Shown: positions 22,960 through 35,578 of the stretch, piece by piece
Layout: the number at the start of each line of letters is the position of its first letter
Position numbering within the stretch: position 1 is the stretch's first letter
DNA from: Adineta steineri
Taxonomy: Eukaryota > Rotifera > Eurotatoria > Adinetida > Adinetidae
NCBI GenBank assembly: GCA_905250115.1
Contig: CAJNOI010000005.1
Coordinates: 1,220,959-1,284,958, forward strand
Direction: 5' to 3'
Length of the DNA: 64,000 nt
Position numbers and translations under genes: made by a program
The notes under the pieces: model-generated
Told to the model about the DNA's origin: nothing
Databases searched by the model: none
What the model saw: the letters and a program-made list of their open reading frames with translations, nothing else

Positions 22960-24498
22960 CAGTGTTTTTAATAGTGGGTGTCAGGTGGGTTAGCAAAGTA
23001 CCGGCGGGACTTAAAAATTTGAAAAGGCACTTTATTTGGTACTTTGCCGAAGAAAACGAAGTACCAAGATGGCACTTTGTTGAATGAAAAAGTACTTTGC
23101 TTATTGGTAATACTATAGCTGATCCATAAATTACTTTTTTTCTTTTTGTTTTACGTGTACTTGGAGCTAAGATAGTTTATTCTTCTTTGAGATTTATTAT
23201 CTGCTGCCGATCGTAGAGATTATTGTTTTTTTTTCTCTCGATAATATTGTTTTTTAGTAAACAGGTTATTCAATCCATTTTTCCATTTTTATCTTTACAT
23301 ATTTGTTTCTTACAGTTGTTTGCAAAAAAAACTTGGAAACCTTCTTCTTCAAATATCTTCTCCTATACAAGTGCTTTTCGAATTAGTTTATAATGTCGTA
23401 GTTAACCCACAAAGAGCACCAAATAACACTATAATTTCATATTTTTTTGATTGACTTATAAAAAAGATATTATACAAATATCTCATTTCCTTCGCTATAT
23501 CAGAATTATTTCTTAAAGATATTAAATTTGTTTCTCGCTTTTTTCACCTGCAAAATATTGCAATTTATCAGTCTTTTTTATTTCTCCTGTAAATATTATA
23601 TTGGAATATTTGTAATAGAACTCGCCCATCTTGCGAGACAATATTTCTTTAAACAAGAGTCTTCTCAAAATTTAGAGTAAAAACTAACAGCCTACAACTA
23701 ATAATATTGAACACCATAATTTAATAGTTTATTCGTTCGCCTCTTCCATCGATTAGAGACAAACATCGTTTTTTCATCGACATTATACAATTTTCTACAA
23801 CATTATTATCAATATTCAGGAATTCTTCAGCTAAAAATAGTTCGAGTTCACTAGTATTTGTTGGTTTCTTTATTTCTGCTTTCAATATTATAATGAATAT
23901 ATTGACCTATAGTTTTTTTCTTTTTCAACAAGAACGCGTGGTCGACCATTTTCCCACGGTGTTTAAGTGAATCTTCTCGTTTTAATTGATCAAGATTGTA
24001 ATAAACAGTGCTCAGTGGTATATACTTGTTTCACGATAAATAGAAGAAGTAGATCGTATGCCCCTGTTTCAGAAAGACAAAATTGAAATATAATGACTTT
24101 GCAAATTATCGATCGACGCCATAATTGAATGAATATATACAACATGTAGTATGTCTCTCAAGAATTTATCCCTGGAAAAATCAGTTTTATATTCATTTGT
24201 AACAGTAGAAAAATAGCTATCTTAAAAAAAGAAATTTTCAAGTTCGTTTGCTAACAACTGTATTTATTATGATTGTTGTTGATATGTTTTACTTCATTTA
24301 CATTATTTTTCTATAGAAATATTTCATCATGAAAATATATGAATAGTAAAAACTTTGTCTATGTTTTCTTGACATGTTGTTCTTACCTTTGGCACGGTAT
24401 GGCACTTTGCCATTAAAAGCAAAGTACCAAATGGTACTTTGGTTACACATTCGACGTGCCGAAAGGTATTATACTTCAGATTCCTATTAAAAACACTG
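22960..24498 (-). mobile_element. Tc1/mariner-like DNA transposon, degenerate
   Basis: Ends are inverted: CAGTGTTTTTAATAG at 22960 and its exact complement CTATTAAAAACACTG ending 24498. Just inside are repeated GCAAAGTACC and GGTACTTTG motifs near both ends. The paralogue at about 17240-17280 lacks the element. On the minus strand a broken transposase is visible at about 24040-23721: STVYYNLDQLKRED and GRPRVLVEKEK (helix-turn-helix and GRPR-like hook of Tc1/mariner proteins), then after an apparent internal deletion a C terminus ending SMKKRCLSLIDGRGERINY. The catalytic DDE core is not seen. The flanks read AT...AT rather than a clean TA duplication, and ~19 bp of the empty site (GGTCCCTCG...) is missing, so the insertion or later decay removed target DNA. 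Confidence 0.75.
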
Positions 24499-25358
24499 AT
24501 TATAGATATGACTATGATAAAATATAAAGGTAAAGTCACGCATCACTAAAAATGTTAACAAAACTCACATTTTGTCTTTCTCTTTCTTGCCTTGTCTTTT
24601 GACGATATTTGTTCGCGACACACGCTGTGATTAAATATGTGTTGCTCGTTAATATTACTTACAATCAAATAATAATATCGTTCGTTTTTCTTTCAAAAAA
24701 TAAAATTTTGTTGCAAGCTTCGCACTATACATGTACGCAAACAGCCGTATACACACATATTTAGACTATTTCTTTCGTCTGTTTTTGTGCTTATTTTGAC
24801 AATAACGGGTAGAGTAAAGAAAGAAATTTGTTTTTCATACTCTCTCTCTCTTTCGACAGTTTCCTCGTTACCCATTACATGTATTCATTTATATTTTTTG
24901 TCTAAACGCGTACGTAACAAAATTATTCATCAATCGAATTTCTTTTTTTCACAGTAAGAATGACCCTTTGCAGATGCATGTACATTGATACAATCGAGTA
25001 TACATGACATATGTATGATTTTAAGAAGAAAATTTCCGTAGTTAAGTTTAGAATATGTCCGCATTTCAATTGTTTATAATTTAACTGGATCAATCTAGAA
25101 AGAAAACTGTTTTATTTTTCTCGAGGTAATTTCAAATGCCGAAGGATTCCTATCTTGCACTTTACCATTTCTTTCATTCAATCAAATTGATGTAAATTAT
25201 ACTGTGAAGTTCCTGTGTATTCTCTCCTCGTAATGTATATTCCGTAAGTTAAAAAACAAGATTTTGTAACACTGCTTATCTTCAAGTAATAAGAGCATTT
25301 TTAAATGGTAGAAGAATATAGTCTATCAAAAGCAAGTAACATAAAAGTTCTTGTATGA

Positions 25359-26034
25359 ATGTCATTGGGATTTTCTTATGCTAACAACATTTAAAAAATA
25401 ATTACTGGAAATCTGTATTCAAAACAACCACCTAAATATATTTACTTTGAAGTCATTACGACCCTTACTCAATACTAAGAATCGTCAACGTTGAGAACAA
25501 ATGAATCATCAAACTCAAATTACTATGACTAAAAATGGGGATCAACTACTTGAAGAACAAATTACACCATTAGCAGGTAAGTGTCTTCACATGAGAATAA
25601 AACTCGACCAGAATCCAATACACTTGACTAGTACTGTCTAAAATCGACATTTTTGTTTTGGATTTGAATAAGTATCCAATGAAATACGGTACAAATTAAT
25701 GATTTATGAACATTTTCATTTAGACACAACGAAAACAGTGTTATCCGATAACGCGTCGCCGTCTTCTACAACGCAAAGATCGAACATACGTCATGATCCG
25801 GTTTTTCTTTTTCGCCTACAGATCCTTTTTATGGTTGTTCTTTTTGGGCTTGTTCTTGGTGGTTATGCACTTATAAATATTATTTGTGATACTAATGATT
25901 ATAGCGATTTTATTCGTACTGTGTTACGGCTATTTTTAACTGTTGCTAGTGGTCTTGGTTTGTTAATTATGCCGCGTATTTGTGGATATTTTGCTCGAAT
26001 TAGGTTCGAAAAGAACCAAAACGGTTCGAACTGA
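25359..26034 (+). pseudogene. Small two-exon membrane protein, copy C (exon 1 broken)
   Basis: Paralogue of copy B. Exon 1 (25359-25576) starts like B (ATGTCATTGGGATTTTC) but meets a TAA after ATGCTAACAACATT, has about 25 extra bases, and carries an in-frame TGA at 25492-25494 where B has a CGA. Exon 2 (25724-26034) is open and still encodes two helices (FLFRLQILFMVVLFGLVLGG; LRLFLTVASGLGLLIMP). The donor GTAAGTG and acceptor TTTAG are kept. A shortened protein could start at the ATG at 25501, but as a full copy it is dead. Confidence 0.65.
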
Positions 26035-26592
26035 TTTTCTAAAAATAAAGTCTAACCGAAGTGTAACCGAATTAGTTTCTGAAAAGAGAAGATGATCGAA
26101 AGAAAACGTAGAATAAAAAAGGTTGATTGACTTACAATTGATATTGCATGAATATGATATTCCTAATAAAGGAAAAAGGATGGGTGAGAGTGGATGTGGA
26201 TGTGAGTGTGGTTGAGGGTGTCTATGTTTCACAACCACAGCTAATTTTTTGACGACTTCCAATGTTTGTGTGTTTTTGTTATCGCTCAAGAACAAACTCC
26301 ATCACTTTAATTTTTATAATAATATTCTACAGAGCTAACATCAAGCACGCTTTAAATATTATTGACAGTAGGATCGACGAAACTTTTCCCGCATATCTAA
26401 TTTATTGTAGATAGTTTTCAAAAAGCACAAAAATGTTAATAAACATTGTCATAATGAATTTTCAAAAAAATAAACTTTCTCAAAATCTATATGAGATATT
26501 TACGTAAAAATTTCTTACTTTAAATATTCATTTGCTATAAATATGCGCCATTAAATAAAACATCATTTTACAGGCGACTTTGTTTTTTTTAC
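26035..26592. other. Intergenic with G-rich tract; leader of hexokinase
   Basis: A tract at 26178-26240 reads GGGTGAGAGTGGATGTGGATGTGAGTGTGG and ends in a short C-rich complement. A TTTTACAG acceptor ends at 26573, 19 nt before the hexokinase ATG. Confidence 0.5.
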
Positions 26593-28569
26593 ATGTCGAA
26601 AAAGAATGATGATAATAGAATTAGTAATTGGATTCAAAATTGTTGGCACCATTTTTGTTTACGACCTAAAGAAAATTCATCAGAATATTCACATTCTACA
26701 ACGATAGATAACAGTCATAAGAATACTCGATTTGTATCTCAAGCCGGCAAAGAAATTGTTACGCGTGATTCAAATTTTGATGGTTTACTTCATGATCCAG
26801 TTGAAGAAAATATAACATCAATTCTTCATGTCAATGAAAATTTTATATCATCGAAAGACTATACAGAATTAATGCGTATAACAAGTCCATTTCATATAAC
26901 AGTTGAAACACTTGCTCATCTTATGACAACGATGGAAAAACATTGTCAAATGGGTCTTGAACCCAATACCAATAGTAGTAGTGATCTTAAAATGTTGCCA
27001 ACATATGTTACAAATTTACCAACACGAAAAGAGCAAGGTGATATTTTAGCTCTTGATCTTGGTGGTACAAATTTTCGTACATTATTAGTTAAACTTCATC
27101 CAAATAATGAACCTCAAGTTATTTCTGAAGCACATATTGTACCAGATTCAAAAAAACTTTTAGCTAATGATTTATTTGAATTTATAGTTGATGTATTAAA
27201 ACAATTTATGATACGAAATCAACTTGATTTAGAACAAGAATATGTACTTGGTTTTACATTTAGTTTTGCTTGTGAACAAATAGCATTAAATAAAGGCAAA
27301 TTTTTAACACCATCAAAAGGATGGGTTTTATCTGATTTAATTGGACAAGATGTTGTACAAGTACTTCAAAGAATTATCTATCAAAAACAATTAAAAGTAA
27401 AAATAACTGCATTAATTAATGATACAGTAGGCACATTAATGGCTTGTGGTGAGTTAATTAGTTAGATGTTATCGAAGATTAATTGTTTTATTCAGCTTAT
27501 CATGAAAATACTTGTCGAGTTGGTGTTATTCTTGGTAAAAGATTATTTTTCATTGTTGAACTATCTTTATTCTTGTATATGAATAAGGTACTGGTACAAA
27601 TGCATGTTATTTTGAAGATATTAATAAAATTCATACAATATCTGATCGAGCTGTTCTACCAACAGAAGCTACAGAAATGATTATAAATACTGAATGGGGT
27701 GCTCTTGGTATTCTATTATAGATATTTTGTTTTGTTTAGAAAAACTTTATTTTAAATATTTTATTAGGTGAAGGAGGTTGTCTCGATATGTTAATCACAA
27801 ATTTTGATCGTGAAATTGATCGAATATCAAATAATCCCGGCATACATATATTTGAAAAACTCATATCTGGAATGTATATGGGTCGTTTAGCTGCTGAAGT
27901 TTTAGCTTCACTTATTAATCAAGGTATTATTTTAAAAACTCAACGTGATCATAAACAATCTTATCGTTATTATGGACCATTTCATGCACTTTACATGTTA
28001 CAAACAAGTCATATATCAGAAATTGAACTTGATACTGGTCATACATTTGCTAATACACGAAATGTTCTTAAAAAATTAGGTTTAGATTATGCAACTAATA
28101 CTGATTGTGCTATTATTTCATATACATGTCGATTAATTTCAAGGTAAAACAATAATTAACAAAATTTTTATGTTTGTTTTTTTTTTGTTTAGACGAGCAG
28201 CGATGCTAACTGCTGCAGCAATTGCTGTATTAATGAAACGTTTACATGAAAATAAACAAGTTGCAATGAAAAAAATATGTATTGGTATTGATGGTAGTCT
28301 TTATCGTTTTCATCCACGTTTTAATATGGTTATTCAACGTCATTTAAAAATTCTTGCTCCTGTTTTACTCAATTATGAATTACGTATAAGTGCTGATGGT
28401 ATTGAGATTATTGTTTTTTTCTGTCGAATAGCAATCTATTGTATTGTATTTAGGATCTGGAATTGGTGCTGCTATATGTGCTATAACAGCAAATGATGCT
28501 CGTCAAGCTCTTCACAAAGGTGAAATTCAAAAATCATCATTTTATCAACAACATAATAAAATTCCTTGA
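26593..28569 (+). CDS. Hexokinase
   Basis: Six exons (26593-27448, 27496-27534, 27588-27707, 27768-28143, 28193-28398, 28454-28569) close in frame to 570 residues, one hexokinase unit plus a ~90-residue N-terminal extension. Phosphorylates hexoses with ATP in the cytosol, first step of glycolysis. Visible motifs: phosphate-1 loop LALDLGGTNFRTLLVKL, sugar site LGFTFSFACEQ, catalytic Asp in LINDTVGTLMA, GTGTNACYFED across the exon 2/3 junction, NTEWGALGEGG, FEKLISGMYMG, VGIDGSLYRFHP and the adenosine loop SADGSGIGAA. Odd: the usual W-T-K-G-F after the sugar loop is PSKGW here, and PC in 'FSFPC' is AC. The Asp, Lys and Gly set needed for catalysis is otherwise kept. Longest intron 60 bp. Confidence 0.92.
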
Positions 28570-29006
28570 ATAATCTTTAGTATAATACATTTTATAATAA
28601 AAGAATTTCTTTGTGTCTAAAAATCTTGTTGAAAAGGAGCAATAATTTATTAAAGTTTGCTACTTTTTTGTCAATAGTTATCAACTTAAACTTATTTTCT
28701 TTTTGTTATATAGCTGTTGTTCTTTGAGTAACGAGAAAATTGAAACGGGTAACTTAACTGAAACGTACATATGACAAAAAAAAGTCAAAGAAAAAAGATA
28801 AAAGAAATAGATAGATAAACGCCAAGAATGATAATAATAATAATAATAATAATAGTAATATAATAATGATGAAGAAAAGTTTGATGTTTAAATAGATATG
28901 TGTATCACACAACAAGAGATAGAAGAAGACCCCAAAAAAAAATGAGAGAATAAAGAAATGCTCATGTATATATGTATAAGAAAGATAGAATAGAGAAGAA
29001 ATATAT
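28570..29006. other. Intergenic between convergent genes
   Basis: 3' flanks of hexokinase and ataxin-2. Contains a short ATA/TAA microsatellite at about 28827-28868. An AATAAAA at 28598-28604 could be the hexokinase poly(A) signal. Confidence 0.5.
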
Positions 29007-29060
29007 TTAACGATTATAATTGCCTTGCGGTACTGGATCTAAGTTTTGTTGAGAAGGCGG

Positions 29061-29107
<47 letters not shown>

Positions 29108-29503
29108 GCTGCTGCTGTTGCTGTTGTTGTTGCGATTGTTGAGTAAAATAAGCAGGTGCTTCATAAGAATTTGAATGGACATATGTTGGTTGTTGTGATT
29201 GTCCTTGTTGAGAAGGATCATATATAACATTATATGCAGGATTGATTTGCGGAGTTATATTTGTTTGAGGTGATGGAACTTGTTGTGGACCAGCAATCCA
29301 TCCAGTTGGTGCACCATAAGCATAACCAGCTGGTAAAGTTCCATTTAATGTATATTGTGGTGTAATTGAAGGTCCTACACTAGTTTGACTTGATGGACCA
29401 GATGTCGATGCTGATCGACCACTAATATTAGATGCACCAGTTGATGAGCCTTGTTGAGATGTAACATTTTGTCCATTATTGTAACCACGTTGTTGATCTG
29501 TTG

Positions 29504-29534
<31 letters not shown>

Positions 29535-32500
29535 AGGAGGTGATCGTGCTAATTGCCAATTAGGATTCATAGCTGCTGATGAATATAAACTGTACATGCG
29601 TGGATCTTGAAAACAACAAATGGATAAATAAAAAAACTATATAATTTTATTTAAATTTACCTGCATAAACACTTGTATAATGAAGTGGAGGTAAACCTGA
29701 TGATGCTTGTCCTGTTGAAGAACTAGCTGATGGAATCATAATATTTTGAGGTTGACCAACACCCGCAGTTGCTTGAATTAAACCTGATGCATTCACTGGA
29801 TAATAAAATGGAATCTGTTGCAATTGCATAGATTGTGGATTAGCTGCTATTTGATAATACAGAAAATGAATAGGAAGAAAAGAAAGAAAGAAAAATCTAC
29901 ATACATTGTGTCATATAATCAGGTGAATAATATCGAATTGGTGGAGCTGGATATATCATTTGTGGAGCACCTGACATTTGTTGCTGTTGTTGTTGAGGAA
30001 TATTTGATTGTTCCGGACGTTGAACAGAGACAACAGCTTTCTTTGATGCTACATTATTTACTCCACCATTACCATTATCTGTACTATGTGTTTGATTATT
30101 ATTATTATTGTTATTATTATTTATTTTATAAGTTGGACCAGCACTAACTGAACTATTAGGTGTTGTCATTCCACTTGAACTGCCATTATTTGAATTATTT
30201 GTATTTGGTCCAGCTCCAATTAATGGTTGTGATGGCATCATTGGTGCACCCATTACTCCAACAGTCATTTGTTGTGGTGCAGCATTAATAAATTGTTGCA
30301 TATTAGCAAATGGTGTTTGATAATATTGTTGATATAAAGCTGCAGCATTTTGTGCATGCGTTGCTGTCATAATTGGTTGTGTTGATTGCGATGAAATTTG
30401 TTGCTGCTGATGTTGTTGCTGTTGCTGTTGTTGTTGTTGTTGTAAAAGATGAATGGCTTGAGGATGAACATGCTGAATATATCCATTCATTGATAGAGAA
30501 CTTGCTGTTGATGCATCACGTGATTCTGGTCGAGAATTAGTTTCACGCTAAAAGAAAAAATTTTCGTTTTCGAATACTTGAAAAAGAGCAAAAAATATTT
30601 TTTACTGGAAAGACAGGAACAAATTCATCTGCTTCAGGATTTAAAGATGGATTGGGTTTCATTGAATTTGGTGTTCTATAAAGAAAGAAAAAACGTAGAT
30701 TAAAGATTCTTGTTTGCAAAAAAGAAACATACGTTGTTCCAGTTGTTTGTGATTGATTTGTATTAGTTATATCATGACTAGATGTATTATCATCTCGATT
30801 TGAAAGTGTTGATGATGCTGTAATATTATTATTATTATTATGATTATTATTATTGGAAGATGATTGTTGTTTTGATTGTAATTGTGATGGACGATTAAGT
30901 GTAGTTGTATTTGACTGATTGTTTGAAGAACGTTGTTGTTTTGGTTGTTCAAATTCATCATTCATTGATTGTTTTTCATCTTAAAATATAAAATATTTAG
31001 AATTGAAAATCAAAAAAAAAATGTTAATTCTTACTAAGTGATGGTTTCTTTGCCATTTTATTTGGTCCAGATTGTTGATTTGGTGGTGGAGATGTAGTTG
31101 GTACAGAATTATTACGTGATGATGAACTACCTGCATATGGTGCTGGTGAATTTCGATTTGCTGATGTTCGATTTCCACTAGGATAAATAGTTCGAGCTGG
31201 AATTGTTGTTGATGGACTTGTTGGACCAGAAGTTTGGCCTTGTGAAAAATTGCCACTATTTAATCGTTGATTACGTGTTGGATCTTCATTTGTATGTTGT
31301 GATGGTGAATCTCGTCCTTCATGTGGTGATCGATTATCTATTGAACGATTATTACGCGCTATACGAGTGTTATATTGTTGACGATTGTTGTTTGAATTAT
31401 ATTGATTTTGTTTTGGATTATTTCCTCCACCACGACGATTATTATTCATACCTGTATTTCGTTGTTCACGCCAATTATCGCGTCTAATTAAAATGAGAAA
31501 ATAAATAATAATAAATGAATTTTAGTGTAAAAAAACGAATTACTTCGAAGGATTATATTCAGTATCAATACGAAAATCGTTTCGATTCGAACGATTATGT
31601 TTTATATTACTATTTCCATCATCGGCATTATGAGATTCAGCTGGACGTTTAACACCTAATAAGAAAGGAATTGTTGAATGAATAAATCAATTTTTGAATA
31701 AAAGTTTTATTTTTATTTACCTGCATCATCTTCATCGACATCTTCATTTCGATTAGTTCTTTCTATTTCTTGAACTTTCTTTTCTACGTCTATTAATTCT
31801 GTTGTAGACATTTGACGAACAGGAACATTTCTATATGATATAATATATATATATAAAACTTCAAAAACTATAAATCGAACATACGTATATTTGCTTTCAT
31901 CAAAATCAGTTGTTGTATTAAATTTTTCTCGATTTGTATGAAACATATCTTCTGGATCGAAACCAGCCTGAAATAAACATAAAAAAAAGAAATAAATATA
32001 AATTTATAAATAATTATTTAATTTTACTTTTCCATCATCACCAAGATCAAGATCTTCTAATGTATCAGGATCGATTTCATCTGAACCATAGAAATGTTCC
32101 ATACGACTGAAACGATCATCTTCTAATTGACTAACTTTAGGATTTTCATCAAGTGAACCTAGATTAAATAATTTTTATTTCAAAAATTATAAAATTATTT
32201 TCAATATCTACATTTTGCACTGCCCGATAGATCAATATCCACAGCAATAATTTCCACAATATTCGATGCTTTAATAATTCGTTTGTGTAATTCAAATGTA
32301 TGTGATGAACTATCAACTGGATCAATAATATCAATAGGTAATGTCGGTGAAGTTAGTATATCATTATTATTATTATCTAATCGATGTGAAACAGTTAAAA
32401 CAATATCAGCGTTTGGTGAAAGCGTTTCAAGTACACCATGAAATCGTTCATGATCACTTGTTTGTATAACCACTTGTTGACCCTATAATTAAATTAATTA

Positions 32501-33461
32501 AGTTTCAAATAAAAGAGTTAATCTATGATACGGATATATAGAAACCAAGATTACTGACAAAATTTGTTTTCTATTTTTTCATGATTAAGATCAACTTCTA
32601 GACCTACTGACAATAAATGATAAAACCCATACAAAATCATCTAAGCAAGTCTCAAAGTTATGTTTTATACATCAGTGAAATATCTCCACAACTAAAAAAA
32701 TAATTTACCCAACCGGTCATTTATTTTACTATTTTCTCTTTTGTTTTTTTCATTTTCAACGATTTTATATCAATAGAAAAAAGGCGTAATCTTGAATAGG
32801 TGGGAATTTTCAATTTTTATATCTTAAAAGCAAATTATTGTTTACATACTGACAACTTTAATCATCAGTTACTTAGTATTACCTGACAACTGATCATTTC
32901 CTATTGCTATTAGATTTGAAAGTAGCGCGTTTCCTTCCTACAACCATACTGAAACTTCGCAATAGAAAATAAAATTGCCCAAATTTTATAATATTGCGTC
33001 TATAATTGATAATATTTATTAGATTGAATTTCATCTACTATATAATTATATGTATTTATAACGTCACATTCAATTTTAGAATATTCAACATAAAAAGGAC
33101 TTACGACTAATCCACTACTTATTGCATGAATAAATCGAGCATTCCGATAAATACCATCATACTAGATTATAAGTACAAAAATGTATTTTTATTTCAATAA
33201 AATTCTATAACATACTTGCGAAACATTTCTCATTAAAGATGATCGTTGTAAATTTGTATCAAATCTAAATAAAATAATGATTTTTGTTTTTAAAGAAAAA
33301 AAGGATATTTCTTACTCAGCATTATTTCCAGTTGGATAATTTAAATTTGATGTCGGTTCATTTATATCATATGAATTACTGGGACCATTTGCATGATGAG
33401 TATTCAAAGATGTTGTTTTACTATTTGATGTTGTTCGTGTAGCACTTCGTGTTGAAGACAT
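29007..33461 (-). CDS. ATXN2: Ataxin-2 orthologue
   Basis: Fourteen exons: 33461-33316, 33264-33216, 33161-33105, 32482-32212, 32158-32028, 31967-31885, 31830-31721, 31655-31544, 31483-31035, 30979-30733, 30675-30606, 30547-29905, 29846-29661, 29605-29007. They close to 1,050 residues; an ATG at 33506 would add 15. Domain order is that of ataxin-2: LSm fold (YDGIYRNARFIHAISSGLV, then HERFHGVLETLSPNADIVL), LsmAD (MFHTNREKFNTTTDFDESKY ... MSTTELIDVEKKVQEIER), a PAM2 motif for poly(A)-binding protein (SLNPEADEFVP) and long Gln/Asn-rich tails. Ataxin-2 controls mRNA stability and translation and stress-granule assembly. Gln tracts near the middle and C terminus (about 29 in the longest) are written mostly with CAA. 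The 622-bp intron 3 is the only long one. Confidence 0.93.
29048..29133 (-). repeat. CAA/CAG microsatellite coding poly-Gln
   Basis: On the coding (minus) strand an almost pure CAA run with a few CAG near its 5' end, giving about 29 Gln in ataxin-2. Shorter relatives lie at about 29506-29533, 29977-29997 and 30394-30443. Confidence 0.85.
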
Positions 33462-35578
33462 TATCAATGAATTAAAACAAGAAAATAAATCTGAACTATT
33501 CACCAAAGATTATACACAGAGACAGGAGTTATTTAAATTAAATCAAGAAAGAAAACGACGTTGAACACACCCTCACACACCAAATAAAACAGTTACGTTA
33601 ACTTAATAATATTTTAAATAGTAATTCTAAACAAAACAAAAAAAAATAATTTAGTAAATTAATTCAAATAATTTCATAGATTATCAGCGTGAAAAAGGAT
33701 TCATTCTGATGACATCGTATTGAAAGGAATGATAAAAAAAGACAAATCTTCTTTGACCATCCTTTTTTTGTCTTAGTTGATCAATTGATTGTAGTGACAT
33801 CATTAAAAAATTAACAAATATTTATTTAATAAAATTTTTCATTTATTTATAATAAAAATTTTCCTAAAACTAAAATCTAAATTTAATAATTCTATTTTTT
33901 TCATTCGCTACTAACAATGTCTATTATTGTTTTGATAGTAGCACAATCTATCTTTAACCAATGTATATATATATATGTGTGTATATTTAAGTTAAGTTCG
34001 ATTTGCCCACTTTCATATGTTTATATGACAGGGAATAAACTAATAAATTAAAATAAAATAATTATAAAGAATAATTTTTAATTAAACGTTAATTTTTTTA
34101 GATATAAACACGCATATATATATATATATTCAAATATAAACTGGTTGTTGGCCCCTGGAAGATATTATTTATTAGTGTAGATATTGTGTCATGTTAGTGG
34201 AATATTATCGTCATTGATATTAAATCTTTATATGTTTTATCAATCAAAGAAAACCGCTACAACATCGTATCAATTCATTTGTGCTGTTTTCAGACTGAGT
34301 ACGATGACTCTTAAAAAAAATTTTATTTAAGATTAAAATCACATTTTTAAACGATTATATACATTGGAGAAAAGGCTAACTAGAGAATTTTATAAATTCT
34401 ATCATATGATTTGGATTATTTAAGAATAATTTGTAATCCTATCTATAGACTATCAGAATACAACAGTCTAAGCGCAAGCATTTTTTTTACGAACTTTGTA
34501 AGAAGTATATCGTTCTTAAAAATGAAGTTGCACAGCTTGTATGGTATACACGAATGATTCTTTATTAAATACTGCCGTTGAATAGTGTGATATAGTGACA
34601 TCATCGTTGAAGTTTATCTTTTATATTTAGGTTTTTTCCTTTTTCTTTCCTATGACATATTACCTTTTTATTCTATGAAATATACCAATACGTCACTATA
34701 TATGTATATATATGGCGAAATAAACTAATATTTCATATCGCATTGCTCTTCTTGATCATACATCAAGGCGTAATAAATAGTAAAGTATTACTCTATTTTA
34801 TTGAATATAGTAGATATTTTGAATATCACTAAAGAAAGAAAAATTTGAATGAATGATAAATTTAAAAGGATATTGAGATGCAGTTTCTTCTATGGTATAG
34901 AAAAGACATTGATACGGGCATTTATATAAGAATTATTATCTTAATAAAATCACTTTTAGTAATTTTGAATGTGTTTAAATCTCCGATCTCAGATTTAAGT
35001 TCGAGGTGATTCTTGAACATAAATTATTGATTGACTTGGTGATAACTATAGTTCGAATTTTAAGTTATATTCGTGTATTTTTCCATAAGAACAGGCAAAC
35101 TATTTCTTTGTTATATCTACAGAAAGATATGAGCATAGATCATAAATGATTTTAAAGATTCTCAAAAAAGTTTTGATAAATATATGTGTTCTAAGAAATT
35201 GATTAGACTGTTTTACAACAGAGAATAAATTTTAATATTATCCATACTTCACTGATTTTATATAGCATTATTCTTTCTACTAGAATTTTTAAAAAATTAG
35301 AATTTCCGAAAATAAAATAAGAAATTATTTAAATAAACAAAGTGTGAATAAAATATTTGAAATGAATATAAAATAAAGTTTCGTTGCTGAAATTAAATAA
35401 TAAAGAATCTGATCTATATCAGAGCATGTTTTTGAAGATGGATTGCGGTCTAAATTTAATAAAGTTTTTCCTATATAAAAACAATAACAAATTTTAAAAT
35501 AAATGATAGTTCTCTTATTTCATATTGTTTTGTTTTTCTATTAATCATAGATTCTCCTGCATTTTTCTTTTGTTGATT
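33462..35578. other. Divergent intergenic region, ataxin-2 / TFIIE-alpha
   Basis: About 2.1 kb, very AT-rich, holding both promoters. Short TA/TATG runs near 33963-33980 and 34111-34129. No gene or conserved element recognised. A TTAATCATAG acceptor ends at 35550, before the TFIIE-alpha start. Confidence 0.5.

Larger units (their letters stand above)
22525..26152 (+). repeat. Segmental duplication, second copy
   Basis: Homologous along its length to 17092-18830, starting AATCTATGTCAGAAT and ending CTTACAATTGATATTGCATG in both places. Matching landmarks include AAAGAACTCCTCAAGAT, the AT-rich Phe/Ser-codon segment upstream of the gene, and both exons of the membrane-protein gene. This copy is ~3.63 kb against ~1.74 kb because of two insertions, 22588-22857 and 22960-24498. 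The two copies flank the TPR transferase and the unknown secreted gene in direct orientation. Confidence 0.8.

Noticed and set aside
22960..24498. hAT-type transposon, from the CAGTG ends
   Set aside because: The residual transposase reads as Tc1/mariner (GRPR hook, C-terminal SMKKR...GxxxxY) and no 8-bp duplication is present.
29818..30147. Plus frame rich in Tyr, Leu, His
   Set aside because: Antisense to the Asn/Gln-rich part of ataxin-2.
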